Notes under the pieces: generated by a model | Database searches by the model: none | Told to the model about the DNA's origin: nothing | The model's input: only the letters and a program-made list of their open reading frames with translations | In this document: one piece after another, positions 53,188 through 61,846 of the stretch | How positions within the stretch are numbered: position 1 is the first letter of the stretch | Layout: the number at the start of each line of letters is the position of its first letter | Made by a program: the position numbers and the translations under genes | Source: Pedobacter sp. BAL39 | Lineage (GTDB): Bacteria; Bacteroidota; Bacteroidia; Sphingobacteriales; Sphingobacteriaceae | Direction of reading: 5' to 3' | Length of the DNA: 64,000 bases | Assembly (NCBI RefSeq): GCF_000170795.1 | Contig: NZ_ABCM01000005.1 | Location: 248,001 to 312,000 of the forward strand

Positions 53188-53760
53188 TTATTCCCCGAAA
53201 TTCTGGTCTACAAAAGTCTGTCCGTAGGCCTGCTCAAACTTGAAATTACTGAAGTCCTGGGTGGCAATAAAGTTAACCGCATTGATGACGGTACCGTCCG
53301 GTTTGGTGATCACTCCTTTTGGAGAGAGAAAAAGCTGTTTGTTCTGATCCCAGGTGAGCTCCTCCGTATTGAAGACCAGCGTAGGATCGACTACCACCAC
53401 ATTCCGTTTGAAGATGGTCAGTTTTTCCAGTTCACGTTGAATGGCGTAATCAGAGGTAATGGAACCCTTTATTTTCATGAATTCGTCCAGGAAGTTGATC
53501 TTTACCCCCTTAGGCATCTCTGAATAGGTACCCCCATTGGTCATGGTGATCTTGTCGAGCACCGGGGCATTCCCTTTTGCTTTTACCCTTGCAGAGTCAC
53601 TATAGATGATCTCCACACCCAGGGTACGATCCCTGTTCAGCACCAGGTCTTTTTTAGACAATGGGGATGCCTTTTTCAGGTCATCCTCCCCACAGGAGCT
53701 GATCAAAAGCTGCAACATGCATAGCACTGCAATACCCGATATCAGTCTCCGTGATTTCAT
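53188..53760 (-). CDS. lptC: LptC, lipopolysaccharide export lipoprotein
   Basis: Periplasmic component of the Lpt bridge carrying LPS to the outer membrane. In this phylum LptC is a lipoprotein: LCMLQLLISSC places the modified cysteine at about residue 23, instead of the membrane helix of E. coli LptC. The beta-jellyroll repeats follow: LGVEIIYSDSARVKAKGNAPVLDK, EMPKGVKINFLDEFMKIKGSITSDYAIQRE, RNVVVVDPTLVFNTEELTWDQNKQLFLSPKGVI and TVINAVNFIATQDFSNFKFEQAYG, all typical of LptC/LptA-like strands. I used MKSRR as start; an ATG two codons earlier is also possible. It follows the barrel gene by only a few bases. Confidence 0.9.
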   Translation of the reverse strand: MKSRRLISGIAVLCMLQLLISSCGEDDLKKASPLSKKDLVLNRDRTLGVEIIYSDSARVKAKGNAPVLDKITMTNGGTYSEMPKGVKINFLDEFMKIKGSITSDYAIQRELEKLTIFKRNVVVVDPTLVFNTEELTWDQNKQLFLSPKGVITKPDGTVINAVNFIATQDFSNFKFEQAYGQTFVDQNFGE

Positions 53761-53768
53761 CTGCAATA

Positions 53769-55064
53769 TTAGTTGATTCTATATCTTCTGAACCAGGTAT
53801 CATTCAGGGTGAAGCCCAGGTGAATGTTGACAAAGTTCTCCTTAATGAGGTTGTTGGTCAGCGTTCCACGTTGGCCAACCTCGGCAGTAAGGTTAATTTT
53901 ATAAACAGAGTTCATTGTAGAAGCCATTGGTAAGCCCAGACCAAAAGTAATTGCTTTCTGGTTGATGTTGTGGTTGTTCAGTTTGATGTAAGTCTTGTCG
54001 TAAGTATAACCGATGCGATAGTCCACACGCTGGAAATAACTGTTCACAGAGCTGAAGTCAGGAGTGATCTGTGCACCCACAGAGTAACCCCAGCTATCCT
54101 GAAGGCCCTGATTTGCACCTGCGATGGTCAGCTTCGACCAGTTGCCTGTTCTGTAGTCAGCACCAATCAGCCAGGCGTTGTCTTTCTGAATGGTAAAACC
54201 AAAGTTATGGATCAACGGCAATTTAAGGTCCGTATCCGAATTTTCAATCAGGTCAATTGTTTCTGAGGCTGCATTTTCATCACCATTGGAATCCCTGCTG
54301 TACTGCGTAGCTACGAAGGTTCTTTTGGAATTAATGGTAGATGGAGAAGAGCCTGAGTATCCCAGGGTAATGCTTTTCTTGGAGCTCAGTACAATGTCAT
54401 ATTGTGCACCATAGGAGAAGGCCACACCACCTACGCTATTTTTATCTTGAATTTTAGTGTTTCCTGCGGTATAAAGCGGGTCCAACAGCTCCGAAGAGCG
54501 GTTTTCAATCAGGTTACCAAACACATACTCAATATTGGCACCCACCCTGAAGTGATCAAACAGTTGCTGACCAAAACCGAAATAGGCTTTAGTCAAACCG
54601 CCTTCACCAGAGTAAAGGCTACGGCTACTCATGGTATCCACAGTGCTGCTTTGTGAGTATTCATAACCAACCTGGGTATAAGGCATTAAGCCGAAGCTCA
54701 TCCCTGATTTACCACGTACAATCGGGAAAGCCAGTGCGATGTGACCTAAGGAAGCATTGAAGCTGGATTCTTTCTTTGTACCATCATCAAGCGTTGAAAA
54801 ACCACCACTCAGTCCGGTCTCAAGTGTAGTCAGCGTAACCCCGGTATAAGATGAAGGGTTTTGCATATTGATGTTACTGTAACCACTTGGTTTATACACC
54901 CCGGTAGAGATCCCACCCATGGCGCGAAACTGAGGAAGCACCAGTCCTTTAACATTTCCCAGTCCATATTTAGAATACGGAGATTGTGTCGTAACCTGTG
55001 CACGAACACTCATGCCGGTCAGCAATACCAGGATTGCAGCTATATAATTAATTTTTTTGAACAT
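53769..55064 (-). CDS. FadL/OmpP1-like outer-membrane barrel protein
   Basis: About 431 residues with signal peptide FKKINYIAAILVLLTGMSVRAQ. The start of the mature part, TTQSPYSKYGLGNVKGLVLPQFRAMGGISTGVYKPSGYSNINMQNPSSYTG, is the usual hatch-like beginning of Bacteroidota OmpP1/FadL-type proteins. Long amphipathic strands follow (GKSGMSFGLMPYTQVGYEYS, YFGFGQQLFDHFRVGANIEYVFGN, VAFSYGAQYDIVLSSKKSITLGY), and it ends in FVNIHLGFTLNDTWFRRYRIN. Probably a transporter for hydrophobic compounds or a structural barrel. I chose MFKKINY as the start; it overlaps the coaX stop by 17 bp. It lies directly before lptC. Confidence 0.82.
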   Translation of the reverse strand: MFKKINYIAAILVLLTGMSVRAQVTTQSPYSKYGLGNVKGLVLPQFRAMGGISTGVYKPSGYSNINMQNPSSYTGVTLTTLETGLSGGFSTLDDGTKKESSFNASLGHIALAFPIVRGKSGMSFGLMPYTQVGYEYSQSSTVDTMSSRSLYSGEGGLTKAYFGFGQQLFDHFRVGANIEYVFGNLIENRSSELLDPLYTAGNTKIQDKNSVGGVAFSYGAQYDIVLSSKKSITLGYSGSSPSTINSKRTFVATQYSRDSNGDENAASETIDLIENSDTDLKLPLIHNFGFTIQKDNAWLIGADYRTGNWSKLTIAGANQGLQDSWGYSVGAQITPDFSSVNSYFQRVDYRIGYTYDKTYIKLNNHNINQKAITFGLGLPMASTMNSVYKINLTAEVGQRGTLTNNLIKENFVNIHLGFTLNDTWFRRYRIN

Positions 55065-55800
55065 ATTCAAATACAATGACTTCATTTAATCCCTTTAGTA
55101 CCAGGTACGGATCGTAAATAATTTGAGGCACGAAGATGCTGTTTTTTAATTGATCCAACAAAAATTCCCCGTTTCCACCTGTTAATAATACCGTAAGGTT
55201 ACTATTTTCTTTATTTTCCCGGGCAATAAACCCTTCAACTTCATTCATTACCCCGGCCAGCACACCATGTTGAATGGCGGTATGTGTATCCCTTCCTTCG
55301 GGAATTTCGGCCGTTCTGTCCCAGGTTACCACCGGCAATCTTCCGGTATAATGGTGCAATGCCTGAAAGCGCATATCTATCCCAAGGCTGATACTCCCCC
55401 CGTTATATACGCTATCGCTGCTGAGCAGATCGTAGGTGATGCAGGTGCCCGCATCAATGACAAAACAGTTTTTTCCGTTATAGTAATGATGTGCAGCAAT
55501 CATCTTCGCCCAGCGGTCCAGCCCGAGCGTATCCTGGCTATTATAATTACTCTGGATACCAGTATTCACCTTAGTAGAAAAAGGAACATAACTGGTGTTT
55601 GTTTTCAGCGTATCGATGACTTCTTCCAGCTCCGCACTCACGCTGGAGATACTGGAACAGTCCACCTGATACTCCCTGACCAGCTCCAGCACCATTTCCG
55701 GTGTCAGCGCTTTCATCACCTGGAAATGAAGCATGCTGCGGTCATTAAAAATGGCCGCTTTACTATTCGTATTTCCAATATCGATGACGAGATTATGCAT
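55048..55800 (-). CDS. coaX: Type III pantothenate kinase
   Basis: Phosphorylates pantothenate in the first step of coenzyme A synthesis. Of the ASKHA fold; 250 residues. Seen: LVIDIGNTNSKAAIF (phosphate-binding loop 1), SISSVSAELEEVIDTL, TLGLDRWAKMIAAHHYYNGKNCFVIDAGTCITYDLL with the conserved Asp-Arg and the DAGTxxTxD motif, GGSISLGIDMRFQALHHYTGRLP (the GGxIxPG-like motif, here with Ser-Leu-Gly) and VLLTGGNGEFL. It has a possible promoter box 42 bp upstream and is followed by the barrel gene with a short overlap. Confidence 0.95.
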   Translation of the reverse strand: MHNLVIDIGNTNSKAAIFNDRSMLHFQVMKALTPEMVLELVREYQVDCSSISSVSAELEEVIDTLKTNTSYVPFSTKVNTGIQSNYNSQDTLGLDRWAKMIAAHHYYNGKNCFVIDAGTCITYDLLSSDSVYNGGSISLGIDMRFQALHHYTGRLPVVTWDRTAEIPEGRDTHTAIQHGVLAGVMNEVEGFIARENKENSNLTVLLTGGNGEFLLDQLKNSIFVPQIIYDPYLVLKGLNEVIVFEYVQKN

Positions 55801-55841
55801 TCAGGATGTTCAGAATGGACTTAAAGACAAACTTCATGGCA

Positions 55842-55849
55842 CAAAGCTA
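55842..55849 (-). promoter_or_regulatory. Predicted promoter of coaX
   Basis: CAAAGCTA on the plus strand reads TAGCTTTG on the minus strand, an exact TAnnTTTG -7 box 42 bp before the coaX start, inside the 92-bp gap after the DUF6427 gene. No convincing -33 box. Confidence 0.4.
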
Positions 55850-55892
55850 TTAATCTTTAGCAAAGAATACGGGCTCAAACTGTTAAAAAAAG

Positions 55893-56873
55893 TTAAACAA
55901 ACAAAAAGTATTGTATGGCAAAAACGAGAATCAGGAACAGACTTTCGTAAAACCATCGCTTTTTAGCGTTCGAAAAATAATAAGCCAGCAGTACTGCTCC
56001 GGGAGGAACACACAACATAAAATGGTAAAGCCTGAAGTCCGGCTTCGTATAAAAGCTGACAATGGCAATCAGAAACATGAAAAACAACATCTGGAAGGCT
56101 TTTCTGGTACTGATGAAACTGCGGAAGAAGTTCTCACGCAACTGCAGGATGGCCAGCACCATCATGACAGACACCGGAACCAACACCAGGTAATCATTGT
56201 AATTGATTTTGAACACCGACGGAAACTTATTGGCCAGGGGTAAAAAGATCTTATAAAACAACCCTATACTGTCATTCCAGTAATAAAAAACCCAGACGAA
56301 GAAAAAGATGGTGATGAAGCCGATCAGCCCCGCAGCCCATTCTCCGGGATTGAATGAACGGTACAGGAGCAATGTCAGCCAGATCAGAACGAGCATCACA
56401 ATAAAAGGGAAATAGATGAGCGTACCGAGTGCAATGATCATCCCAACATCAAACATGATCATCATGACATTACCCGATTTACCCACCCTCAGAAACTTAT
56501 CCATCATCCAGATCAGCAAGAAGTTACAGATCAAGGGGGGACTAAGGATCAGAAAGGGCATGAACAGGCTTGCGGAGGTGACATACAACAGTGCTGGAAG
56601 AAATCCGGGCTTATTTAACAGGCCGTGGTTGTTGACCACCCTATTGAACAATACCGCCTGTACAAATACGAGGATGGCGGCCATCAGCGCATTGCCCGTA
56701 GGAGAAAAAAAATCCTGTAATGGTACATGCAGGAAAAACTTGGCATAAGGTTCAAGAAACTCAAAGTTCAGCTGCGCTGGTGTATCAGCAAATATCGCCA
56801 TCCGCATAAAGAAAGTGTATGCGAACAACAGGAGCAGGTTTATGGGATTTAAATTTCTGAATTGATTGATCAT
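55893..56873 (-). CDS. DUF6427 integral membrane protein
   Basis: A 326-residue inner-membrane protein with about eight to ten hydrophobic segments, matching the DUF6427 family of Bacteroidota. The start MINQFRNLNPINLLLLFAYTFFMRMAIF is the family pattern; PALLYVTSASLFMPFLILSPPLICNFLLIWMMDKFLR and FVWVFYYWNDSIGLFYKIFLPL follow, and it ends in a membrane helix LFLILVFAIQYFLFV. No catalytic residues are recognisable and the role is unknown. In several genomes of this phylum the family lies near cell-envelope or CoA genes, as here. It is 29 bp after the glycosyltransferase gene. Confidence 0.82.
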   Translation of the reverse strand: MINQFRNLNPINLLLLFAYTFFMRMAIFADTPAQLNFEFLEPYAKFFLHVPLQDFFSPTGNALMAAILVFVQAVLFNRVVNNHGLLNKPGFLPALLYVTSASLFMPFLILSPPLICNFLLIWMMDKFLRVGKSGNVMMIMFDVGMIIALGTLIYFPFIVMLVLIWLTLLLYRSFNPGEWAAGLIGFITIFFFVWVFYYWNDSIGLFYKIFLPLANKFPSVFKINYNDYLVLVPVSVMMVLAILQLRENFFRSFISTRKAFQMLFFMFLIAIVSFYTKPDFRLYHFMLCVPPGAVLLAYYFSNAKKRWFYESLFLILVFAIQYFLFV

Positions 56874-56902
56874 GCCTGAATATTAAGGCAAAGTAAAGCA
56901 AA

Positions 56903-57889
56903 TTATCTGGCAAAGTCCTTTACTACTTTATCAATTACAGCAGCGGTTTCATCAGGAAAATGAAATTGATGTTCCTGTGGGCGGTCTACCCATTGACGGA
57001 TGACAGGCAGCCAGTTTCTGTTACTGCCCCAAAGCACCGGCAGGCCAAATTGCTTCAGCGCGAAAGCATTACACTGCTGCTCATATTGAAACCTCATGGG
57101 CGCGACGAGCAGCTTTTTGCCGAGGAACAACGCTTCTGAAGGCCCCTCAAAACCTCCTCCTGTCAGCAGTCCTTCACAGGACGCCAGGCTTCTGTTGAAG
57201 CCCTCGTTATGCACAGGACTGACCTTCACATTGGCTTCTGTATAACTTTGCGTGGTATGCTTGGAAAACACCTCCCACTGAACATTTGGAATCTGCCGCA
57301 ATATCGGCACCAAAAACTTGTCGTCAATAGCCGGCAGGTATACGGTATAATGGCCCAGGTTGCTGACCACCATATTCCTGATCTCTGCGCGGATTACAGG
57401 TGTATAGATAAAATCGTCATAACGGTCAAAATGAAAACCCACATAATGTGTTGCCGGGGCATAATACTTCATCACCAACTGTGCCCAGTCGATACTTTTA
57501 GGCTTTGGCACCTTTGGCGACTGGAACGAGGCCTGGTGACTAAGCCCTACACTGGTCACGCCCTGCCTCTTACAGGCCCAGGCGGTAACAGGCTCAAAAT
57601 CATTCAGGATGAGGTCATATTCCTTCAGGGGAATGCTGCGCATGTCCTTAAAAAAACGGGGCAAGTTCATCGACTTCCAGGTCTCATAATGGTTGACACC
57701 CCCTTTTTTACCGAAGATGAAGCTAAAGCCATGCAACTGATAACGAACCTCCTGGGTCAAGCTGACGTCAGCCTGGGTTCCGCTGATCAGCAGATCGACA
57801 TCACCATGGTGCTGGAGCAGGGGTACAATCTCTCTGGCCCTGCTGATGTGCCCATTGCCTGTACCCTGAATCGCATATAATATCTTCAT
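56903..57889 (-). CDS. MurG/GT28-like glycosyltransferase
   Basis: A 328-residue GT-B-fold protein resembling UDP-GlcNAc-type glycosyltransferases (MurG, GT28, and the undecaprenyl-independent relatives). The N terminus KILYAIQGTGNGHISRAREIVPLLQ has the G-x-GH-x4-A motif. DLILNDFEPVTAWACKRQGVTSVGLSHQASF is the acceptor-domain pattern. The donor-side C terminus has GLLTGGGFEGPSEALFLGKKLLVAPMRFQYEQQCNAFALKQFGLP, equivalent to the GGGSxxxE..xxxPxxxxPxxxQxxNA motif of MurG. No membrane segment is seen. It lies 29 bp from an LpxH-like phosphoesterase gene, a neighbour pair that suggests a role with lipid-linked or glycolipid substrates. Acceptor unknown. Confidence 0.8.
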   Translation of the reverse strand: MKILYAIQGTGNGHISRAREIVPLLQHHGDVDLLISGTQADVSLTQEVRYQLHGFSFIFGKKGGVNHYETWKSMNLPRFFKDMRSIPLKEYDLILNDFEPVTAWACKRQGVTSVGLSHQASFQSPKVPKPKSIDWAQLVMKYYAPATHYVGFHFDRYDDFIYTPVIRAEIRNMVVSNLGHYTVYLPAIDDKFLVPILRQIPNVQWEVFSKHTTQSYTEANVKVSPVHNEGFNRSLASCEGLLTGGGFEGPSEALFLGKKLLVAPMRFQYEQQCNAFALKQFGLPVLWGSNRNWLPVIRQWVDRPQEHQFHFPDETAAVIDKVVKDFAR

Positions 57890-57918
57890 CCGCTCCGAAT
57901 ATCCGTATTTTTTCGTCT

Positions 57919-58773
57919 TTAGACAATCTCTAATTTAATCTTTTGGAGCAGCGTATTGATATCCAGCTTGCTGTGAAGATCTTCACTATCAGAAAGATCC
58001 CCTTCTTCAAGCTCATCCTTCTGGAAATCCTTATGGTCATAGCGGAAAACAGACCATGCCTGATCATGATACTCAAGCGCAGTAAGATTCTCCACCCAGT
58101 CGCCACTATTCAGGTAAACGACGCTACCCGCCTCAGTAGTAATGGTTCTCATTTCCGGCTGATGGATATGGCCGCATACCACATACTGGTATCCCTTTTC
58201 TACCGCTAGCTCTGCCGCAGTGTTCTCAAAGCTGTTGATGAACTTAACGGCATCCTTAAAGGCTGCTTTGATTTTTTTGGAAAAGCTCATTTTCTCCCGG
58301 CCAAATAGGTTCAGGCACCAGTTTACCATGCTGTTGATGAGGATCAGCGAGTCATAACCCACTGCCCCGAGCTTGGCCAGCCACTTAGAATGCTGCATGG
58401 TGACATCAAACACGTCTCCATGAAAAAACCAGGCCTTTTTGCCGTCCAGTTCCAGCACCAGCTTGTTCTGAAGGTGAAAAGCCCCCATATGCATGTCTGC
58501 AAACTTACGCAGCATCTCATCGTGATTGCCGGTAAGATAATATACAGGCACTCCTTCCACTACAAATTTCATCAGCTTACGGACTACTTTCATGTGGGTT
58601 TCCGGCCAATACCTTTTGCTGAACTGCCAGATATCAATCACATCGCCATTGAGGATCAGCATTTTCGGCTTGATGCTCTTCAGATATTTCAACAACTCTT
58701 TAGCATGACATCCATAGGTTCCAAGGTGAACATCGGAAATCACTGCAATATCTACTTCTCTTTTAGACATCAT
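57919..58773 (-). CDS. LpxH-like UDP-2,3-diacylglucosamine diphosphatase
   Basis: A calcineurin-like metallophosphoesterase of about 284 residues. All metal-binding motifs are present: ISDVHLG (DxH), NGDVIDIW (GDxxD), TGNHDE (GNHD), HGDVFD, CGHIHQP (GHxH) and LNSGDWVEN. The order and the HxxDxxxxxS-like region match the UDP-2,3-diacylglucosamine pyrophosphatases (LpxH and the related YbbF group) of lipid A synthesis. An acidic C-terminal tail (ELEEGDLSDSEDLHSKL) is an addition. I chose MMSKREVD as start; it overlaps by 11 bp the end of a 30-residue membrane ORF, suggesting translational coupling. Relatives sometimes act on other nucleotide-lipids, so the substrate is probable but not certain. 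Confidence 0.82.
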   Translation of the reverse strand: MMSKREVDIAVISDVHLGTYGCHAKELLKYLKSIKPKMLILNGDVIDIWQFSKRYWPETHMKVVRKLMKFVVEGVPVYYLTGNHDEMLRKFADMHMGAFHLQNKLVLELDGKKAWFFHGDVFDVTMQHSKWLAKLGAVGYDSLILINSMVNWCLNLFGREKMSFSKKIKAAFKDAVKFINSFENTAAELAVEKGYQYVVCGHIHQPEMRTITTEAGSVVYLNSGDWVENLTALEYHDQAWSVFRYDHKDFQKDELEEGDLSDSEDLHSKLDINTLLQKIKLEIV

Positions 58774-58855
58774 CTTCCTCCACAGTAAGTTCATAGTTGC
58801 TGAAGAAAAACGCGACGGCAAGAACGAACAATATGATTAGAAACAACTCCAGCAT
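58763..58855 (-). CDS. 30-residue single-pass membrane microprotein
   Basis: A very short frame of 30 codons. The peptide MLELFLIILFVLAVAFFFSN is a single hydrophobic helix, followed by YELTVEEDDV, an acidic tail. Its TAA stop lies inside the start codons of the downstream phosphoesterase gene (ATGATGTCTAA reads both). This is the pattern of a coupled leader or partner peptide. The composition, with a clean membrane helix and a negatively charged end, is unlikely by chance but I cannot show conservation. No exact promoter box is seen in front; GAATCTTTG about 24 bp upstream resembles a -7 box with one mismatch. Confidence 0.5.
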   Translation of the reverse strand: MLELFLIILFVLAVAFFFSNYELTVEEDDV

Positions 58856-58990
58856 AGGGATATTAGTTTATAAACACAAAGATTCAATTCACAGATTAAT
58901 AAGCCGTTAAGGAATCATTACGTTTACACAGAAGAAGTATGATCACCTTTCTTATACCAGACAGGTATCTCCTTTTGTAACGGTTTTGCA

Positions 58991-59090
58991 CATAAGCCTA
59001 CCATAGCCATGGTTTAGCCGTCCCTTAGCCGTAAAAAAGCAAATTTGGACGGCTAAGGGACGGCTAAAGGACGCCTGAAGGACGGCTATG
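58991..59090. repeat. Inverted array of 11-bp units (GGACGGCTAAG type)
   Basis: Four 11-bp units on the right (59047-59057, 59058-59068, 59069-59079, 59080-59090), consensus GGACGGCTAAG, face a mirrored set on the left: 59013-59032 is the exact inverted copy of 59049-59068, and further left CATAGCCATGG and CATAAGCCTAC are worn copies. A 16-base centre (59033-59048) separates the arms. The inner 20-bp stem is perfect, and CATAGCC (59002-59008) can pair with GGCTATG (59084-59090). It could extrude as a cruciform or fold as RNA. It may be a mobile non-coding repeat. Confidence 0.8.
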
Positions 59091-59183
59091 ACCAAAAGCT
59101 AGCACGGAGTTGCCATAGCGCCGATAGCAAGGGTCTTAAAGAAAAGTACGGCTTTTTCACAACTTCTTTCTGGAATGCAGGCT

Positions 59184-59215
59184 AAAAAAAAACAGGACGC
59201 AATGATCGTCCTGTT
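59184..59215 (-). terminator. Terminator of yfhO
   Basis: AACAGGACG (59191-59199) and CGTCCTGTT (59207-59215) form a perfect 9-bp stem with a 7-base loop. On the minus strand nine U residues follow (A-run 59184-59192). It lies 88 bp after the yfhO stop. Confidence 0.8.
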
Positions 59216-59302
59216 TTCTAAGATTTATAGGATATAATCATCATCAACAGATGCTGCGATGATATGATGTTAAAACACGCTGATTTCCAAATAGAGATCA
59301 GC

Positions 59303-61759
59303 TTATGCCTTTTTCTTTTTATTCTCCGTCCAGAAGGCAAAGCCAAGACCGGCCACCAGTAAGATAGAACCCGCCAGTGAGATATTTTCCCCCATATAGT
59401 AAGATACCGGTTCAAACTTAAAATCTACTTTGTGGTTACCCGCAGGGAGCTGAGCAGCACGAAGTACATAATCTGCCCTGAAATAAGGTTCCTTTTTGCC
59501 GTCCACATACATGTTCCATCCCTTATCATAATAGATTTCAGAGAATACTGCTATGATGGCACGTGGCGCACTGTAGGAGTAGCTCAGGGAATCCGGATGG
59601 TATTTATCCAGCTGTATCGAAGCGCTAGGATCAGCACCTGAATTCTTGGTATCAATCAGGTCCTTATATTTAATGTCCACAATGGCTTCTTTTTTAGGAT
59701 CGAAGCTGTTAATGGCTTTCATCTCTTCATCTGCATCTTTTGCAAACTGGATGTTCTGAACGATCCATGCATGTCCGGCCGCAGTTGCATTACGCTGCAT
59801 TTTGTAGGAGCCATTACTTCTGTCCTGCGTGATGATGTATTTCGTATTGAGCATGTCCAGCACATCCTGGTTGATGCTGGTGCTGAATTGTTTATCGATC
59901 AGCTCCTGGTAGCGCTTCAGCTTAGCCGCGTGGTACCCACCAATCGTTTTGTGGAACTGGGAGGTACTGGCATCAGAGAAAGTGGAGATGGTTGCATCGA
60001 ACACCCTGAAATCAGGATCTTTATCAGCCATGATAAAAGTATCTACATCACGAGGCTGGAAGTGATTGTTCAGGTCGCTTTTATTGGCAAAGTTATCATT
60101 GTTCAGATACCTGCGGTCTACCTGCCACATGTCAATCAGGACAGCAAGACCTAGCAGGATCATAAATGCCTGTGCAGCAATTTTTTTATTGATGAATGCC
60201 CAAAGTAAGGCAAAACCGATAGCTACAAACAGCAGGGAGCGTAAAGCATCTTCTCTCGCCAGGGCCGCACGGTCTCTAATCAGCGCATCTACAATGGTTT
60301 GTGCCAGACCACGGTTGTTCTGCAGGCCTTGAGTCAGGCCGTCGAGCAATTGCTGGTTGGAAGAGTTGGTGAAGCTGAAAAATGCAGTAGGCATCAGGGC
60401 AACCACTAGCGCCAGACCACCCGTAATGCCCCCGGCCCATTTCAGCCTTTTCATCAGAAATTTCTGGTCAAGCTGTCCATCCTGTACTTCCTTGATGGCG
60501 ATGAAGGCCAGGATCGGCACCATCAGTCCCACCATAGCAAGGATAGACTCTACGGCCCTGAACTTATTGTACATCGGGAAGTAGTTGAAGAACAGATCGG
60601 AAATCAGCGGGAAGTTTTTACCAAACGACAAGAGCATAAATAGAACAGTAACACTCAGGATCCACCATTTTACGCGGCTGCGCACGATGAACAGACCAAA
60701 AACAAACAGGAAACATACGATGGCACCGAAGTAATAAGGGCCCGAAGTAACCGCTTTTTCGCCCCAGTATACCGGCATCTGCTGCGCAAGGCCAAGGGCC
60801 TGCTGAGGGCCAAACATGCTTTCCGTAGTTTTATATACATTGGACTTATCGTCCAGTCTCGTACCGCTGCTGCCACCATACAGGTCGGGGATCAGGAAAG
60901 TAAAACTCTCCCCCACACCCTGGCTCCAGCCATAAGCATATTCTTTGGAAAGACCATTTTGTTCTTCTTCACTGTCTGTGGTGAGGTTAGAATTACCACG
61001 GTTGGATTCTTTACCATACTCATAAGTAGTCCACAATTTACCGGCATTCACCATGAAAGAAAGGCACATGGCAACCGCCAGGAAGGCGATGGCCTTACCA
61101 AATGAAGCCAGACGTTTTTCTTTCACCGCATGATAAACCTCAATACCGATGAAGATCAGGAGCGCGATCATCAGGTAATAGGTCATCTGTATGTGGTTGG
61201 CCCTGATTTCCAGGGCCAGGAATAACGCTGTCAGGCTGCCTCCAAGCCAGTATCTACCACGAAGGGTAAGGATCACACCGGCAATAATTGGCGCACAAAA
61301 GGCAATGGCCAGTGCTTTATTGCTATGGCCTGCAGCAATGATGATAAAATTATAGGAAGTAAAAGCAAAGGCGATGGCTCCCGCAGCAGCCAGCCATGGA
61401 TTGATCCTGAGCACACAGAACAGCAGATAGGCACCCAGCAGGTAAAGCATTACCGCATCTACAGGATCAGGAAATATTGCTTTTATGGCCGAGATCACAT
61501 AAGTAGCCCCATTGTACGGGTGCTGTACCCAGATCTGGTAAGCGGGCATGCCACCGAACATTTGATTCGTCCAAAGAGGGCCTTTGCCATCTTTAGCCTT
61601 ATAGTCCATAATTTCTTTTGCTGTAGCCTTTGCCTGGATGACATCACTTTGTGCGGGCGCTTTTCCCTGTAATACAGGACTGAAATAGACAAAACAGATG
61701 ATTACAAAAAATCCAATAATGGCCAGATGTATGCCATTCGCTTTTAACCAATTATTCAT
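59303..61759 (-). CDS. YfhO-family multi-pass membrane protein
   Basis: An 818-residue inner-membrane protein of the YfhO family (GT-C superfamily-like), with about 12-13 hydrophobic helices in the first 550 residues and one at the C terminus (ISLAGSILLVAGLGFAFW). Recognisable parts: YFSPVLQGKAPAQSDVIQAKATAKEIMDYKAKDGKGPLWTNQMFGGMPAYQI near the N terminus, a large periplasmic loop (TTYEYGKESNRGNSN...), and a soluble C-terminal beta-rich domain (about 590-790) with YDKGWNMYVDGKKEPYFRADYVLRAAQLPAGNHKVDFKFEP, typical of the family. In Gram-positives YfhO helps glycosylate lipoteichoic acid; here a glycosyltransferase using polyprenyl-phosphate sugar is likely. It has its own promoter box and terminator. 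Confidence 0.88.
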   Translation of the reverse strand: MNNWLKANGIHLAIIGFFVIICFVYFSPVLQGKAPAQSDVIQAKATAKEIMDYKAKDGKGPLWTNQMFGGMPAYQIWVQHPYNGATYVISAIKAIFPDPVDAVMLYLLGAYLLFCVLRINPWLAAAGAIAFAFTSYNFIIIAAGHSNKALAIAFCAPIIAGVILTLRGRYWLGGSLTALFLALEIRANHIQMTYYLMIALLIFIGIEVYHAVKEKRLASFGKAIAFLAVAMCLSFMVNAGKLWTTYEYGKESNRGNSNLTTDSEEEQNGLSKEYAYGWSQGVGESFTFLIPDLYGGSSGTRLDDKSNVYKTTESMFGPQQALGLAQQMPVYWGEKAVTSGPYYFGAIVCFLFVFGLFIVRSRVKWWILSVTVLFMLLSFGKNFPLISDLFFNYFPMYNKFRAVESILAMVGLMVPILAFIAIKEVQDGQLDQKFLMKRLKWAGGITGGLALVVALMPTAFFSFTNSSNQQLLDGLTQGLQNNRGLAQTIVDALIRDRAALAREDALRSLLFVAIGFALLWAFINKKIAAQAFMILLGLAVLIDMWQVDRRYLNNDNFANKSDLNNHFQPRDVDTFIMADKDPDFRVFDATISTFSDASTSQFHKTIGGYHAAKLKRYQELIDKQFSTSINQDVLDMLNTKYIITQDRSNGSYKMQRNATAAGHAWIVQNIQFAKDADEEMKAINSFDPKKEAIVDIKYKDLIDTKNSGADPSASIQLDKYHPDSLSYSYSAPRAIIAVFSEIYYDKGWNMYVDGKKEPYFRADYVLRAAQLPAGNHKVDFKFEPVSYYMGENISLAGSILLVAGLGFAFWTENKKKKA

Positions 61760-61787
61760 TAAGGGTTGTTTAAGATTAAACTAACCC

Positions 61788-61795
61788 CAAAAATA
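61788..61795 (-). promoter_or_regulatory. Predicted promoter of yfhO
   Basis: CAAAAATA on the plus strand reads TATTTTTG on the minus strand, a TAnnTTTG -7 box 29 bp before the yfhO start. Confidence 0.4.
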
Positions 61796-61846
61796 TAAAA
61801 TTGATACAGATTAGGAAGGAAATTTATTGATAAGAATAAAGAGGGC

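Larger units (their letters stand above)
58856..59302. other. Intergenic stretch with repeat array and terminator
   Basis: About 450 bp between the phosphoesterase operon and yfhO. Apart from the 11-bp repeat array and the yfhO terminator listed separately, I see no gene, tRNA or promoter box. A CCATAGCGCCGATAGC stretch at about 59117-59130 faintly repeats the array theme. Confidence 0.6.
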
